A stretch of DNA of 64,000 nucleotides from Pseudomonas orientalis (GTDB lineage Bacteria; Pseudomonadota; Gammaproteobacteria; Pseudomonadales; Pseudomonadaceae), in the NCBI RefSeq assembly GCF_001439815.1, contig NZ_JYLM01000008.1, forward strand, positions 248,001-312,000, written 5' to 3'. Below the pieces are notes generated by a model. That model saw only the letters and a list, made by a program, of their open reading frames with translations. It ran no database searches and was not told the DNA's origin. The stretch's first letter is position 1; the number at the start of each line of letters is the position of its first letter. This document shows positions 38,727 to 47,449 of the stretch, piece by piece. Both the position numbers and the translations under genes were made by a program.

Positions 38727-38760
38727 AACGCCCGGTCTGGCTTTTGTCAGGCCGGGCGTT
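38727..38760 (+). terminator. Hairpin between infB and rbfA
   Basis: AACGCCCGGTCTG pairs with CAGGCCGGGCGTT (13 bp, one G-T pair). It is followed only by TTTGCC-like sequence (short T-run), so it may be a partial terminator or an RNA-processing/3'-end stability element inside the operon. Confidence 0.55.
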
Positions 38761-38814
38761 TGCCGCTTTCAGACCCCACGGGTTTCACCGTGTGGCAGTA
38801 ACAGGTAACAAGAC

Positions 38815-39210
38815 ATGGCAAAAGAATACAGCCGTACCCAGCGTATCGGCGATCAGATGCAGCGCGAGCTGGCCCAACTGATCCGTCGCGAAGTCAAGGA
38901 TCCACGTGTTGGCCTGGTCACCATCACCGCCGTTGAAGTGAGTCGTGACGTGGGTCACGCCAAAATCTTCATCACCGTGATGGGGCAGGACAGCAGCGAA
39001 GAAATCGCCCAAAGCATCAAGGTGCTTAACGCGGCTGCGGGTTTCCTGCGCATGCAGCTGGCCCGTGAAATGAAGCTGCGCAGCGTGCCCCAGTTGCACT
39101 TCCACTACGACGAAAGCGTCGTACGCGGTGCGCACCTGTCGGCATTGATCGAGCGCGCGGTGGCTGAAGACAGCCAGCACCCGTCGACACCTGAAGACGC
39201 CAAGGAGTAA
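38815..39210 (+). CDS. rbfA: Ribosome-binding factor A
   Basis: A 131-residue KH-type factor (MAKEYSRTQRIGDQMQRELAQLIRREVKDPRVGLVTITAVEVSRD and RSVPQLHFHYDES). It is needed for 16S 5'-end maturation and cold growth. Its stop is 3 bp before truB. Confidence 0.95.
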   Translation: MAKEYSRTQRIGDQMQRELAQLIRREVKDPRVGLVTITAVEVSRDVGHAKIFITVMGQDSSEEIAQSIKVLNAAAGFLRMQLAREMKLRSVPQLHFHYDESVVRGAHLSALIERAVAEDSQHPSTPEDAKE

Positions 39211-39213
39211 GCG

Positions 39214-40131
39214 GTGGCTCAGGTCAAACGTATCCGCCGTAACGTCAGTGGCATCATTCTGCTCGACAAACCCATTGGCTTTACCTCCAATGCCGCGTTG
39301 CAGAAGGTCCGCTGGCTGCTCAATGCCGAGAAGGCCGGGCACACCGGCAGTCTAGACCCCCTGGCCACCGGCGTATTGCCGTTGTGCTTTGGCGAGGCCA
39401 CCAAGTTCTCGCAATACCTGCTCGATTCCGACAAGGGTTACGAGACCCTGATGCAGTTGGGCAAGACCACCACCACGGCCGACGCCGAAGGTGATGTGCT
39501 GCAGGTGCGCGATGTGACCGTTGGTCGTGCCGATATCGAAGCTGCGTTACCCGCTTTCCGTGGGCAAATCAGCCAGATACCGCCGATGTACTCGGCGCTC
39601 AAGCGTGATGGGCAACCTCTTTACAAGCTGGCGCGTGCCGGTGAAGTGGTGGAGCGCGAACCGCGTTCTGTTACTATTGCCCGGCTGGAATTGCTCGCCT
39701 GTGAAGGTGACACTGCCCGATTGGCGGTGGACTGCAGCAAAGGCACCTATATCCGTACCCTGGTGGAAGATATTGGTGAGCAACTGGGCTGTGGCGCATA
39801 CGTTGCCGAACTGCGACGTACCCAGGCCGGCCCTTTCACCCTGGCCCAGACGGTCACGCTGGAAGAGCTCGAAGCGGTACATGCCGAAGGCGGCAACGAA
39901 GCGGTTGATCGCTTCCTGATGCCATCGGACAGCGGTTTGCTGGATTGGCCATTGCTGCATTTTTCGGAGCACAGCGCGTTCTATTGGCTCAACGGCCAGC
40001 CGGTACGCGCCCCGGATGCCCCGAAGTTCGGCATGGTGCGAGTACAGGATCATAACGGTCGTTTCATCGGTATCGGTGAAGTGAGCGAAGACGGGCGCAT
40101 CGCGCCGCGTCGACTGATTCGGTCAGAATGA
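39214..40131 (+). CDS. truB: tRNA pseudouridine(55) synthase
   Basis: A 305-residue TruB. The catalytic Asp lies in HTGSLDPLATGVLPLCFGEATK near residue 48, and the PUA-like domain is at the C-terminus. GTG start with AAGGAG spanning the rbfA stop. It modifies U55 of all elongator tRNAs. Confidence 0.95.
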   Translation: MAQVKRIRRNVSGIILLDKPIGFTSNAALQKVRWLLNAEKAGHTGSLDPLATGVLPLCFGEATKFSQYLLDSDKGYETLMQLGKTTTTADAEGDVLQVRDVTVGRADIEAALPAFRGQISQIPPMYSALKRDGQPLYKLARAGEVVEREPRSVTIARLELLACEGDTARLAVDCSKGTYIRTLVEDIGEQLGCGAYVAELRRTQAGPFTLAQTVTLEELEAVHAEGGNEAVDRFLMPSDSGLLDWPLLHFSEHSAFYWLNGQPVRAPDAPKFGMVRVQDHNGRFIGIGEVSEDGRIAPRRLIRSE

Positions 40132-40246
40132 CCGAACGAGTGTGGCTGTTAACAGGCATGGTCAACACTCATTTTTAGATACAGGGATTTGTCCCTGGCC
40201 TGTTGAAACTGCCCTTTGGGTGGTTTCCTGAAAAAAGGATTGCCTC

Positions 40247-40516
40247 ATGGCTCTCGACGTTCAAGAAAAAGCACAAATCGTAGCTGACTATCAGCAAGCT
40301 GTTGGTGACACTGGTTCGCCAGAAGTGCAAGTTGCACTGCTGACCCACAACATCAACAAACTGCAAGGTCACTTCAAGGCCAACGGTAAAGATCACCACT
40401 CCCGTCGTGGTCTGATCCGCATGGTAAACCAGCGCCGTAAGCTGCTGGACTACCTGAAAGGCAAGGATCTGGGTCGTTATCAGGCTCTGATCGGTCGCCT
40501 GGGTCTGCGTCGCTAA
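40247..40516 (+). CDS. rpsO: Small ribosomal subunit protein uS15
   Basis: An 89-residue S15, the usual length (GDTGSPEVQVALLTHNINKLQGHFKANGKDHHSRRGLIRMVNQRRKLLDYL, in family order). It binds the 16S three-way junction and can repress its own mRNA. There is a 115-bp leader after truB. Confidence 0.97.
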   Translation: MALDVQEKAQIVADYQQAVGDTGSPEVQVALLTHNINKLQGHFKANGKDHHSRRGLIRMVNQRRKLLDYLKGKDLGRYQALIGRLGLRR

Positions 40517-40711
40517 TCAGCGATTGCGCTAGAGGTTGGTTGTCTGCCGTGTGTCAGTGGGAATCCCGCTGGCCCATGGCAGGCTCCCAGCCTCAAGTTT
40601 TATCTGGATACAACGTTTTACCCTGGACGAGGCTCGGGCCGATTCCCGAGATTGCCCAAGAATTTCGCAAGAAAACAAGTTCCCCAAGAGCCACAAAGAA
40701 GGTAGGACACC

Positions 40712-42817
40712 GTGAACCCGGTTATCAAAAAATTCCAGTTCGGTCAGTCGACCGTTACCCTCGAGACAGGCCGTATCGCCCGTCAAGCCTCCGGCGCAGT
40801 GCTGGTTACCGTTGACGACGACGTTACCGTACTGGTGACCGTGGTTGGCGCCAAGACCGCTGACCCGAGCAAAGGCTTTTTCCCTCTGTCCGTTCACTAC
40901 CAGGAAAAGACTTACGCTGCCGGTAAGATCCCTGGTGGTTTCTTCAAGCGCGAAGGCCGTCCTTCCGAGAAAGAAACCCTGACTTCCCGACTGATCGACC
41001 GTCCGATCCGTCCGCTGTTCCCAGAAGGCTTCATGAACGAAGTGCAGGTTGTCTGCACCGTGGTTTCCACCAGCAAGAAGACCGATCCGGACATCGCTGC
41101 GATGATCGGTACCTCGGCTGCCCTGGCCATCTCCGGCATTCCTTTCGATGGCCCGATCGGCGCCGCTCGCGTTGCCTTCCACGAAAGCACCGGCTACCTG
41201 CTGAACCCGACTTACGAGCAACAGAAAGCCTCGAGCCTGGACATGGTCGTTGCCGGTACCTCGGAAGCCGTGTTGATGGTTGAATCGGAAGCCAAAGAGC
41301 TGACCGAAGACCAGATGCTGGGCGCGGTACTGTTTGCTCACGACGAGTTCCAGGTTGTGATCAACGCTGTTAAAGAATTGGCTGCCGAAGCTGCCAAGCC
41401 AACCTGGGCCTGGGCTCCTCAGCCAGAAGCCACCGCACTGCTGGGCGCTATCCGTGCCGAGTTCGGCGATGCGATCTCCCAGGCCTACGCCATCACCGTC
41501 AAGGCCGACCGTTACGCGCGCCTGGGCGAGTTGAAGGACCAGGTTGTCGCCAAGCTGTCCGGTGAAGAAGGCCAGCCTTCTTCCAGCGAAGTCAAAGCGG
41601 CTTTCGGTGAAATCGAATACCGCACCGTTCGCGAAAACATCGTTAACGGCAAGCCCCGTATCGACGGCCGCGACACGCGCACTGTACGTCCGCTGAACAT
41701 CGAAGTCGGCGTTCTGCCGAAGACTCACGGTTCTGCGCTGTTCACCCGTGGTGAAACCCAGGCGCTGGTTGTCGCGACCCTGGGCACCGCCCGTGACGCA
41801 CAGCTGCTGGACACCCTGGAAGGCGAGAAAAAAGACCCGTTCATGCTGCACTACAACTTCCCTCCGTTCTCGGTGGGCGAGTGCGGTCGCATGGGTGGTG
41901 CCGGCCGTCGTGAAATCGGTCACGGCCGTCTGGCCCGTCGTTCGATCGCCGCGATGCTGCCGGCTGCCGACGTGTTCCCGTACACCATCCGTGTTGTGTC
42001 GGAAATCACCGAATCCAACGGTTCCAGCTCCATGGCTTCCGTTTGCGGTGCTTCCCTGGCACTGATGGACGCTGGTGTGCCGATGAAGGCACCGGTTGCC
42101 GGTATCGCCATGGGCCTGGTTAAAGAAGGCGAGAAATTCGCCATCCTGACCGACATCCTGGGCGACGAAGACCACCTGGGCGACATGGACTTCAAGGTAG
42201 CCGGTACCGCCAAAGGCGTAACCGCGCTGCAGATGGACATCAAGATCAAGGGCATCACCGAAGAGATCATGGAAATCGCCCTGGGCCAAGCCCTGGAAGC
42301 GCGCCTGAACATCCTCGGCCAGATGAACCAGATCATTGGTCAGTCGCGTACCGAGCTGTCGGAAAATGCTCCGACCATGATCGCGATGAAAATCGACACC
42401 GACAAAATCCGTGATGTCATCGGTAAAGGCGGCGCGACCATCCGTGCGATCTGTGAAGAAACCAAGGCTTCGATCGATATCGAAGACGACGGTTCGATCA
42501 AGATCTTCGGCGAAACCAAGGAAGCGGCTGAAGCTGCACGCCAGCGCGTCCTGGGTATCACCGCTGAAGCCGAGATCGGCAAGATCTACGTCGGTAAGGT
42601 TGAGCGCATCGTCGACTTCGGCGCATTCGTCAACATCCTGCCGGGCAAGGACGGTCTGGTGCACATCTCCATGCTGAGCGACGCTCGCGTTGAGAAAGTG
42701 ACCGACATTCTGAAAGAAGGCCAGGAAGTGGAAGTGCTGGTACTGGACGTGGACAACCGCGGCCGTATCAAACTGTCCATCAAGGACGTAGCAGCAGCCA
42801 AGGCTTCGGGCGTTTAA
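40712..42817 (+). CDS. pnp: Polyribonucleotide nucleotidyltransferase
   Basis: A 701-residue PNPase. Two RNase PH-like domains are separated by a helical domain. The active core segment is MGGAGRREIGHGRLARRSI. The KH domain contains DVIGKGGATIRAI and the S1 domain contains VGKVERIVDFGAFVNILPG. GTG start with AGGTAGGA upstream. It degrades mRNA 3' to 5' by phosphorolysis. A 195-bp spacer separates it from rpsO, where RNase III control occurs in relatives. Confidence 0.97.
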   Translation: MNPVIKKFQFGQSTVTLETGRIARQASGAVLVTVDDDVTVLVTVVGAKTADPSKGFFPLSVHYQEKTYAAGKIPGGFFKREGRPSEKETLTSRLIDRPIRPLFPEGFMNEVQVVCTVVSTSKKTDPDIAAMIGTSAALAISGIPFDGPIGAARVAFHESTGYLLNPTYEQQKASSLDMVVAGTSEAVLMVESEAKELTEDQMLGAVLFAHDEFQVVINAVKELAAEAAKPTWAWAPQPEATALLGAIRAEFGDAISQAYAITVKADRYARLGELKDQVVAKLSGEEGQPSSSEVKAAFGEIEYRTVRENIVNGKPRIDGRDTRTVRPLNIEVGVLPKTHGSALFTRGETQALVVATLGTARDAQLLDTLEGEKKDPFMLHYNFPPFSVGECGRMGGAGRREIGHGRLARRSIAAMLPAADVFPYTIRVVSEITESNGSSSMASVCGASLALMDAGVPMKAPVAGIAMGLVKEGEKFAILTDILGDEDHLGDMDFKVAGTAKGVTALQMDIKIKGITEEIMEIALGQALEARLNILGQMNQIIGQSRTELSENAPTMIAMKIDTDKIRDVIGKGGATIRAICEETKASIDIEDDGSIKIFGETKEAAEAARQRVLGITAEAEIGKIYVGKVERIVDFGAFVNILPGKDGLVHISMLSDARVEKVTDILKEGQEVEVLVLDVDNRGRIKLSIKDVAAAKASGV

Positions 42818-42838
42818 TCACGCGCTAGCTTCACGCTG

Positions 42839-42869
42839 AAAAAAAGGACTCCTCGGAGTCCTTTTTTTA
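42839..42869 (+). terminator. pnp operon terminator
   Basis: AAAAAGGACTCC TC GGAGTCCTTTTT, a perfect stem with A- and T-runs, 21 bp after the pnp stop. Confidence 0.92.
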
Positions 42870-42920
42870 TGGGCGCGATAAAAAGGAGCAGAATCAGCTG
42901 TTTAGCCCCATCCAAAAGCC

Positions 42921-42960
42921 GCAACTTGCATGCAGGCACGATGAGCTTCATGCAAGTTGC
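42921..42960. promoter_or_regulatory. 12-bp perfect inverted repeat, candidate enhancer site for a sigma-54 activator
   Basis: GCAACTTGCATG (42921-42932) and CATGCAAGTTGC (42949-42960) are exact inverted copies 16 bp apart. They lie about 90 bp upstream of a sigma-54 promoter match, after the pnp terminator. Size, symmetry and distance suit a bacterial enhancer-binding protein. The protein is unknown. Confidence 0.6.
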
Positions 42961-43027
42961 ACGATTCCGAAAATCCTCTATTTTTATAACCTGTTGTTTT
43001 ATAAGCTTTTTTCTATATGTCACGACT

Positions 43028-43043
43028 TGGCACACTGCCTGCA
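43028..43043 (+). promoter_or_regulatory. Sigma-54 promoter of the BON protein gene
   Basis: TGGCAC-N5-CTGCA, with GG and GC at the -24/-12 spacing. It is the same form as the crcZ promoter in this window. The expected start is near 43055, giving a leader of about 58 nt. Confidence 0.65.
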
Positions 43044-43113
43044 CTATCCCTGTTAGCGCTGCAGTACCAAGATTTACGTACCGCAGTCTTTTAATAAAAC
43101 AGGAGTTACTCGT

Positions 43114-43734
43114 ATGAAGAAGTTCGCTCTCGCTACTGCTACCGCTCTGACTCTGGCCATGGGTGCTAACGTAGCCTTTGCTCAGACTTCCCAAGCCCCT
43201 ATGACTCTGGCGGCCGGCGAAGCCACCCAGGCTAAGGAAAGCGTTTCGGATACTTGGATCACCACCAAAGTCAAAGCTGACCTGCTGACTGAAAAAGGCA
43301 TTCCAGGTTCGGACATCAAGGTTGAAACCAACAAAGGTGTGGTTTCCCTGTCCTCTGACGTAGCTATCTCGGATTCGCAGAAAGCGACCGCCGTAGCCAT
43401 CACCAAGAAAATCAAAGGTGTGACCGCTGTTTCCGCTGACGGCCTGCTGGCTGGCGGCGCGACCAAGGCTGATGGCATCGACAAGACCAAAGGTGCTGCC
43501 CACAACGCTGGCGAGGCGACCAGCGATACCTGGATCACCACCAAAGTAAAAGCTGATCTGGTGACCGAGAAAGGTATTCCTGGTACCGACATCAAAGTTG
43601 AAACCAACAAAGGTGTCGTGTCCCTGTCGTCCCCAACTGCTGTGACTGCTGCTCAGAAAGAAACTGCTGTAGCGATCGCCAAGAAAATCAAAGGCGTTAA
43701 AGCTGTATCGGCCGATGGCCTGAAAGCAGACTAA
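43114..43734 (+). CDS. Secreted protein with two BON domains
   Basis: A 206-residue protein with signal peptide (cleavage after AFA, residue 23). Two BON domains are nearly identical: SDTWITTKVKADL-TEKGIPG-DIKVETNKGVVSLSS occurs at about residues 45-85 and again at about 135-175. A Gly/Ala linker joins them. BON proteins such as OsmY act in the periplasm on envelope stress and protein folding. It follows pnp, as in other pseudomonads. AGGAGT precedes the ATG. A sigma-54 promoter match and an inverted repeat upstream suggest activator control rather than the RpoS control known for OsmY. Confidence 0.88.
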   Translation: MKKFALATATALTLAMGANVAFAQTSQAPMTLAAGEATQAKESVSDTWITTKVKADLLTEKGIPGSDIKVETNKGVVSLSSDVAISDSQKATAVAITKKIKGVTAVSADGLLAGGATKADGIDKTKGAAHNAGEATSDTWITTKVKADLVTEKGIPGTDIKVETNKGVVSLSSPTAVTAAQKETAVAIAKKIKGVKAVSADGLKAD

Positions 43735-43840
43735 CGCTGCAGGTTTCGTTTGAACTGAATGGCGGCGGCTCAGGGTGAGTCAGATATCCACCCTCAGCAC
43801 CTCTGGAGTTCATGCGACCGACCACACGGATGTGGTCATT

Positions 43841-43877
43841 ACAGGCCCCGGCACTTGTGTCGGGGCCTGTTCTATTT
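43841..43877 (+). terminator. Terminator after the BON gene
   Basis: ACAGGCCCCG and CGGGGCCTGT form a 10-bp perfect stem, followed by TCTATTT. It lies about 105 bp after the stop codon. Confidence 0.7.
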
Positions 43878-43914
43878 GAGGCGCAATAATTTGCCGCCCA
43901 GGCAGGGATTAAAA

Positions 43915-44003
43915 TGTGAGACGGGGCTTGCCCCCGATAGCGGTGTATCAGTCAACATATCACTGACTGACCTACCGCCATCGGGGGCAAGCCCCCTCCC
44001 ACA
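43915..44003. repeat. REPIN copy 1 (89 bp)
   Basis: Two REP stems in inverted orientation around a short variable middle. The left stem is slightly degenerate (TGTGAGACGGGGCTTGCCCC) and the right is GGGGGCAAGCCCCCTCCCACA. It has the same length as copies 2 and 3. Confidence 0.9.
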
Positions 44004-44080
44004 GTGGGTTACTCGGCATCCAGATGCATCGGCGTTACCGCCCAACCGTCTTTCTCCGTCTGCCCCAGCTGCACAACGTC
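44004..44080 (-). pseudogene. Degenerate copy A of the 3' end of the DUF748 gene
   Basis: The minus strand encodes VQLGQTEKDGWAVTPMHLDAE-stop, matching the true C-terminus QLGQAEKDGRVITPMHLDAE-stop of the gene ending at 44428. The stop codon and spacing to the REPIN are kept. There is no gene body. It is a duplicated tail, not an expressed gene. Confidence 0.8.
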
Positions 44081-44109
44081 ATCTAGCTTGCCGGGCGAGG
44101 AGCAAAAAA

Positions 44110-44198
44110 TGTGGGAGGGGGCTTGCCCCCGATAGCGGTGTACCAGTCGGCATATAACCGACTGACCTACCGCCATCGGGAGCAAGCCCCCTCCCACA
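44110..44198. repeat. REPIN copy 2 (89 bp)
   Basis: TGTGGGAGGGGGCTTGCCCCCGATAG at the left end, split here as stem TGTGGGAGG plus GGGCTTGCCC, with an inverted right copy ending CCTCCCACA. It starts 195 bp after copy 1. Confidence 0.92.
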
Positions 44199-44276
44199 TT
44201 GGGTTACTCGGCATCCAGATGCATTGGTGTGATCACTCGACCATCTTTATCCGCGTGCCTCAGCTGCGCATCAATA
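44199..44276 (-). pseudogene. Degenerate copy B of the 3' end of the DUF748 gene
   Basis: The minus strand encodes LIDAQLRHADKDGRVITPMHLDAE-stop, closer to the genuine tail (FIDAQLGQAEKDGRVITPMHLDAE) than copy A. The similarity ends near CGCATCAAT; the following 50 bp are unlike the gene. Confidence 0.82.
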
Positions 44277-44333
44277 AGTCGATGCCTGTTTTATTTCTGC
44301 GCACCACCTTGCTGTCAGGCGAGGAATAATAAA

Positions 44334-44422
44334 TGTGGGAGGGGGCTGGCCCCCGATAGCGGTGTATCAGTCGACCTATAACCGACTGACCTACCGCCAT
44401 CGGGGGCAAGCCCCCTCCCACA
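44334..44422. repeat. REPIN copy 3 (89 bp)
   Basis: Same structure as copies 1 and 2, 224 bp after copy 2. It ends 6 bp before the stop codon of the intact DUF748 gene. Confidence 0.92.
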
Positions 44423-44427
44423 TTGGG

Positions 44428-47361
44428 TTATTCGGCATCCAAATGCATCGGTGTGATCACCCGACCATCTTTCTCCGCTTGCCCCAGCTGCGCATCAATG
44501 AAGTACACGCGGTCGTCTTCCAGTTGAGCCTTGTCCACCAGGTAATCCTTGATGGTGCTGGCCCGGTCCTGGCCGAGCTGGCGCAGAAGCACGTCACTGC
44601 CACTCCAAAATTTGATCACGCCGTCCTTGAGCCTGGCCGCGCGTTCGTCGTCGCTCAGGTTTTTCCATTCTGCCGGCGGTTGTTGTTTCAGGCGGGTGCG
44701 GTAAATGCCTTCCAGCAAAGGCGCCTTTTCCTTCTCCGGCACGACCAGCAATGACGCCTGGGCCGGGACTTTATCACCGCGACGCTGCAGAATTTTGTAG
44801 TAGTTGTATTGGTACTCACGCTCCAGTCGCTGCGCGGCCAGGAACGGGCCGTCACTGCTGGCCGCTGCGGTCCCTTCGATTTCCAGGCGCAGGGCAGGGC
44901 GTTCCTTGAGTGCCTTGGCCAGCGTGTTGAGCGCACCTTCGGCGCCTTTGTCCAGCTCACTGGAGCCCGCAGCGAACGACACACTGCCCAAGTCTTGCGA
45001 ACCGCCGCCGGTGACCAGCCCGCCGATGAACTTGAAGGGCGCCGTGGCTGCGCGGACCACGAGGTTGCGCAAGGTCTGCCACACAATCGGCATCACGCTG
45101 AATTGTGGGTTGTTCAGGTCACCGCTTACCGGCAGCTCGATGGAAATCTTGCCGTCGCTGTCCTTGAGCAAGGCAATCGCCAGGCGAATCGGCAAGTCCA
45201 CCGCATCGGCGCTGTCGACTTTCTCGCCCAGTTGCAGTTGCTCGACCACCACCTTGTTTTCAGCCTTCAACTGGCCTTTGGTGATCATGTAGTGCAAGTC
45301 CAGGTTCAAACGACCTTTGCGGATTCGAAAGCCCGCAAATTTGCCCGAGTACGGCGTCAGGGTGGTCAACTCGACACGTTTGAAGCTGGTCGCGATGTCG
45401 AGCGCCGCCATCGGGTCGAACGGGTTCACGCTGCCCTTGATGGTCACCGGCGCATAGCGGTCCACCTTGCCCTTGATGTCGACGCTGGCCGGCTTGGTCT
45501 GGCGACTGTCGATGGTGCCGATCTGGCCGTTGAGTTGCTGAATCGCGGTGGCGAAGTTGGGCGTGAGGCTGAAGTCGGCGAAATTGGCCGAGCCGTCGTT
45601 GATCGCGATCTGCCCGATGTGGATACCCAGCGGCTTGTCTTTGCTCGCTGCCGGCTTGGCTGCCGATTTGCTCCCGCTGTCGGCCGGCTGCGCAATCAGC
45701 AGGTCGTCGATGTTGGTGGTGCGGTCATCGTTGATCATGAAGCGCGCATAGGGTTGCAGCAGGTTGACCTTGTCGATCGACAGGCTGTCGCCATGCTGGT
45801 AGTTGACACCCTCCAGCACCAGGCGCTGCCATTTGAGGAAGTCACGGGACTTGAGAGTGTCGAGCGTGTGCAACTGATCCACTTGCGCGCGGCCGGTCAC
45901 TTGCAGGGCCAGCGGCTCGGTGCTCTTGAGGTTGACATCCAGGTTGCTGCCCAGCATGCCGCTGCGCAGCTCAAGCCGGATAAACGGGCTGATATAGGAC
46001 TGAGCGACGCGCAGGTCGATGTCCTGGGTGTTCACTTTCAACTTGGCACTGACCGGATTCAGGTTCACCTCGCCGGTTGCCTGGATCTTGCCTTGCTTGC
46101 CCAGACCGCTATCGACCTTCAAGGTAAAAGGGCTCTGGTTGAGGCTGTCGAAGTTCTGCACGTCGATGTTCAGCGGGCCCAGCTCCAGCGCTACGGCAGG
46201 CGTGGCCTGGCGGTCAGCCAAGTGCACCTGGTAGTTGCGCAGTTGCACGTCCTTGAGCAGCACTTGCCAGGGTTTGTTCGGCGCCGCCGGTGGTGCTTCA
46301 GGCGAGTCGGCAGTCGCGGGCGCGGAGGCCGGCTCCGGTGGCTTGGCCGGTTTGGCGGGTTGGCTGGCGAACAGTTTCTGCCAGTCCAGTTGCCCGTCAG
46401 CCTCGCGAGCGGCCCAGGTTTCGAGCTTGTTGCTGCGGATCTTGCCGATCACCACCTGTTGCTTGGCCAGGTCCACCGTGGTCTCGCTGACGTCCAGGCG
46501 TTCCAGGCGTGCCAGTGGCCGGCCATCCGGTGCCTTGATCGCAAAGGGCGCGATGCTGGCGGCGGTGTTGGTCAGGTTCAGTTCGGTCTCTTTGGCCAGG
46601 CTGAATTTATAGTCGGTACTGAAATTGAGCACGCCGTCCTCAAGCACCAGCGGCACGGCATCGCGCACATACGGCCACCAGGCTTTCATTTTGCCGTCGG
46701 TGACTTTCAGCGAGCCTTCGGAGGTGATCGGTACCAGACTGAAGTTACCTTTCCAGTCGATTTGCCCGCCGTCGGGGCCTGCGGCCACCAGGGTCATGTC
46801 GGCGTTATCTTCCGGCAAGGTGCTGAGGTTTTTCAGCTCGAAGTCGAGTTTGTCGTAGAGAAATTCGATGGGTTCGCTGGGGCGCAGGTCCCGAAAGTGC
46901 ACATAGCCGCCCGCCAGCTTGATGCTGTCGATACGCAGCGGGAAAGGCTTGGCGTCGGGATCGGCGGGGGTTGGCTCGCTTGGCGGCAATTTGAACAATT
47001 GCGCCAGGTTCAACTGGCCGGACTTGTCGAACAGCAATTCGGTCTTGGGCTGCTCAAGTTGAACATCGGCCAGGTGCAGGGCGCGCGTCCAGAGGCTGTC
47101 GATCTGCAGGTTGGCATAGAGGCGCTCGAAACCCAGCTGTTCCTTGCCCGGCTCACCGATCTGCAGGCCCCACAGCGTCAGTTCCAGGCTGAACGGGTTG
47201 AGCTCGATACGCTCGATACGCGCCGGCACCGTTGCGTAATTGGCCAACTGCTGGTTGGCAATGCGCAGGGCAATGCCGGGCAGAATCAGAAAGCCCAGCA
47301 AGCTATACACAGCGAGGGCGGTCAACAATGCGCCTATGGCGCGGATCAATCCTTTGGGCAT
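44428..47361 (-). CDS. DUF748 (AsmA/TamB-like) envelope protein
   Basis: A 977-residue protein with an N-terminal membrane anchor (IRAIGALLTALAVYSLLGFLIL in part) and a long periplasmic body. The body is rich in repeated beta-strand segments of the AsmA/DUF748 kind (for example RIERIELNPFSLELTLWGLQI and FPLRIDSIKLAGGYVHFRDL). Near residue 790 is an OmpA-like segment (VSFAAGSSELDKGAEGALNTLAKAL). AsmA-family proteins are thought to bridge the membranes and move phospholipids; the exact role of this one is unknown. The C-terminal 20 residues are duplicated twice downstream between REPINs. Confidence 0.85.
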   Translation of the reverse strand: MPKGLIRAIGALLTALAVYSLLGFLILPGIALRIANQQLANYATVPARIERIELNPFSLELTLWGLQIGEPGKEQLGFERLYANLQIDSLWTRALHLADVQLEQPKTELLFDKSGQLNLAQLFKLPPSEPTPADPDAKPFPLRIDSIKLAGGYVHFRDLRPSEPIEFLYDKLDFELKNLSTLPEDNADMTLVAAGPDGGQIDWKGNFSLVPITSEGSLKVTDGKMKAWWPYVRDAVPLVLEDGVLNFSTDYKFSLAKETELNLTNTAASIAPFAIKAPDGRPLARLERLDVSETTVDLAKQQVVIGKIRSNKLETWAAREADGQLDWQKLFASQPAKPAKPPEPASAPATADSPEAPPAAPNKPWQVLLKDVQLRNYQVHLADRQATPAVALELGPLNIDVQNFDSLNQSPFTLKVDSGLGKQGKIQATGEVNLNPVSAKLKVNTQDIDLRVAQSYISPFIRLELRSGMLGSNLDVNLKSTEPLALQVTGRAQVDQLHTLDTLKSRDFLKWQRLVLEGVNYQHGDSLSIDKVNLLQPYARFMINDDRTTNIDDLLIAQPADSGSKSAAKPAASKDKPLGIHIGQIAINDGSANFADFSLTPNFATAIQQLNGQIGTIDSRQTKPASVDIKGKVDRYAPVTIKGSVNPFDPMAALDIATSFKRVELTTLTPYSGKFAGFRIRKGRLNLDLHYMITKGQLKAENKVVVEQLQLGEKVDSADAVDLPIRLAIALLKDSDGKISIELPVSGDLNNPQFSVMPIVWQTLRNLVVRAATAPFKFIGGLVTGGGSQDLGSVSFAAGSSELDKGAEGALNTLAKALKERPALRLEIEGTAAASSDGPFLAAQRLEREYQYNYYKILQRRGDKVPAQASLLVVPEKEKAPLLEGIYRTRLKQQPPAEWKNLSDDERAARLKDGVIKFWSGSDVLLRQLGQDRASTIKDYLVDKAQLEDDRVYFIDAQLGQAEKDGRVITPMHLDAE

Positions 47362-47449
47362 GGGTGACAGCCATCTATGTCGAACAAGAGTGCCTTGGAG
47401 TATGGCATGTGATTTCGGTTCCGAAGAACAGCCAAGCCTGGGAAACTTC

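Noticed and set aside
42869..43117. 82-codon frame between pnp and the BON gene
   Set aside because: It runs through the inverted repeat and sigma-54 promoter, has no ribosome site and an atypical composition.
43759..44381. Several 60-130 codon frames on both strands in the REPIN array
   Set aside because: They are translations of the REP stems themselves (repeats of similar peptides such as GGGLPPIAVYQS) and not genes.
43915..44422. Regularly spaced repeats as a CRISPR array
   Set aside because: The repeats are 89-bp inverted REP pairs, only three in number, with spacers of 106 and 135 bp derived from a neighbouring gene; no cas genes.
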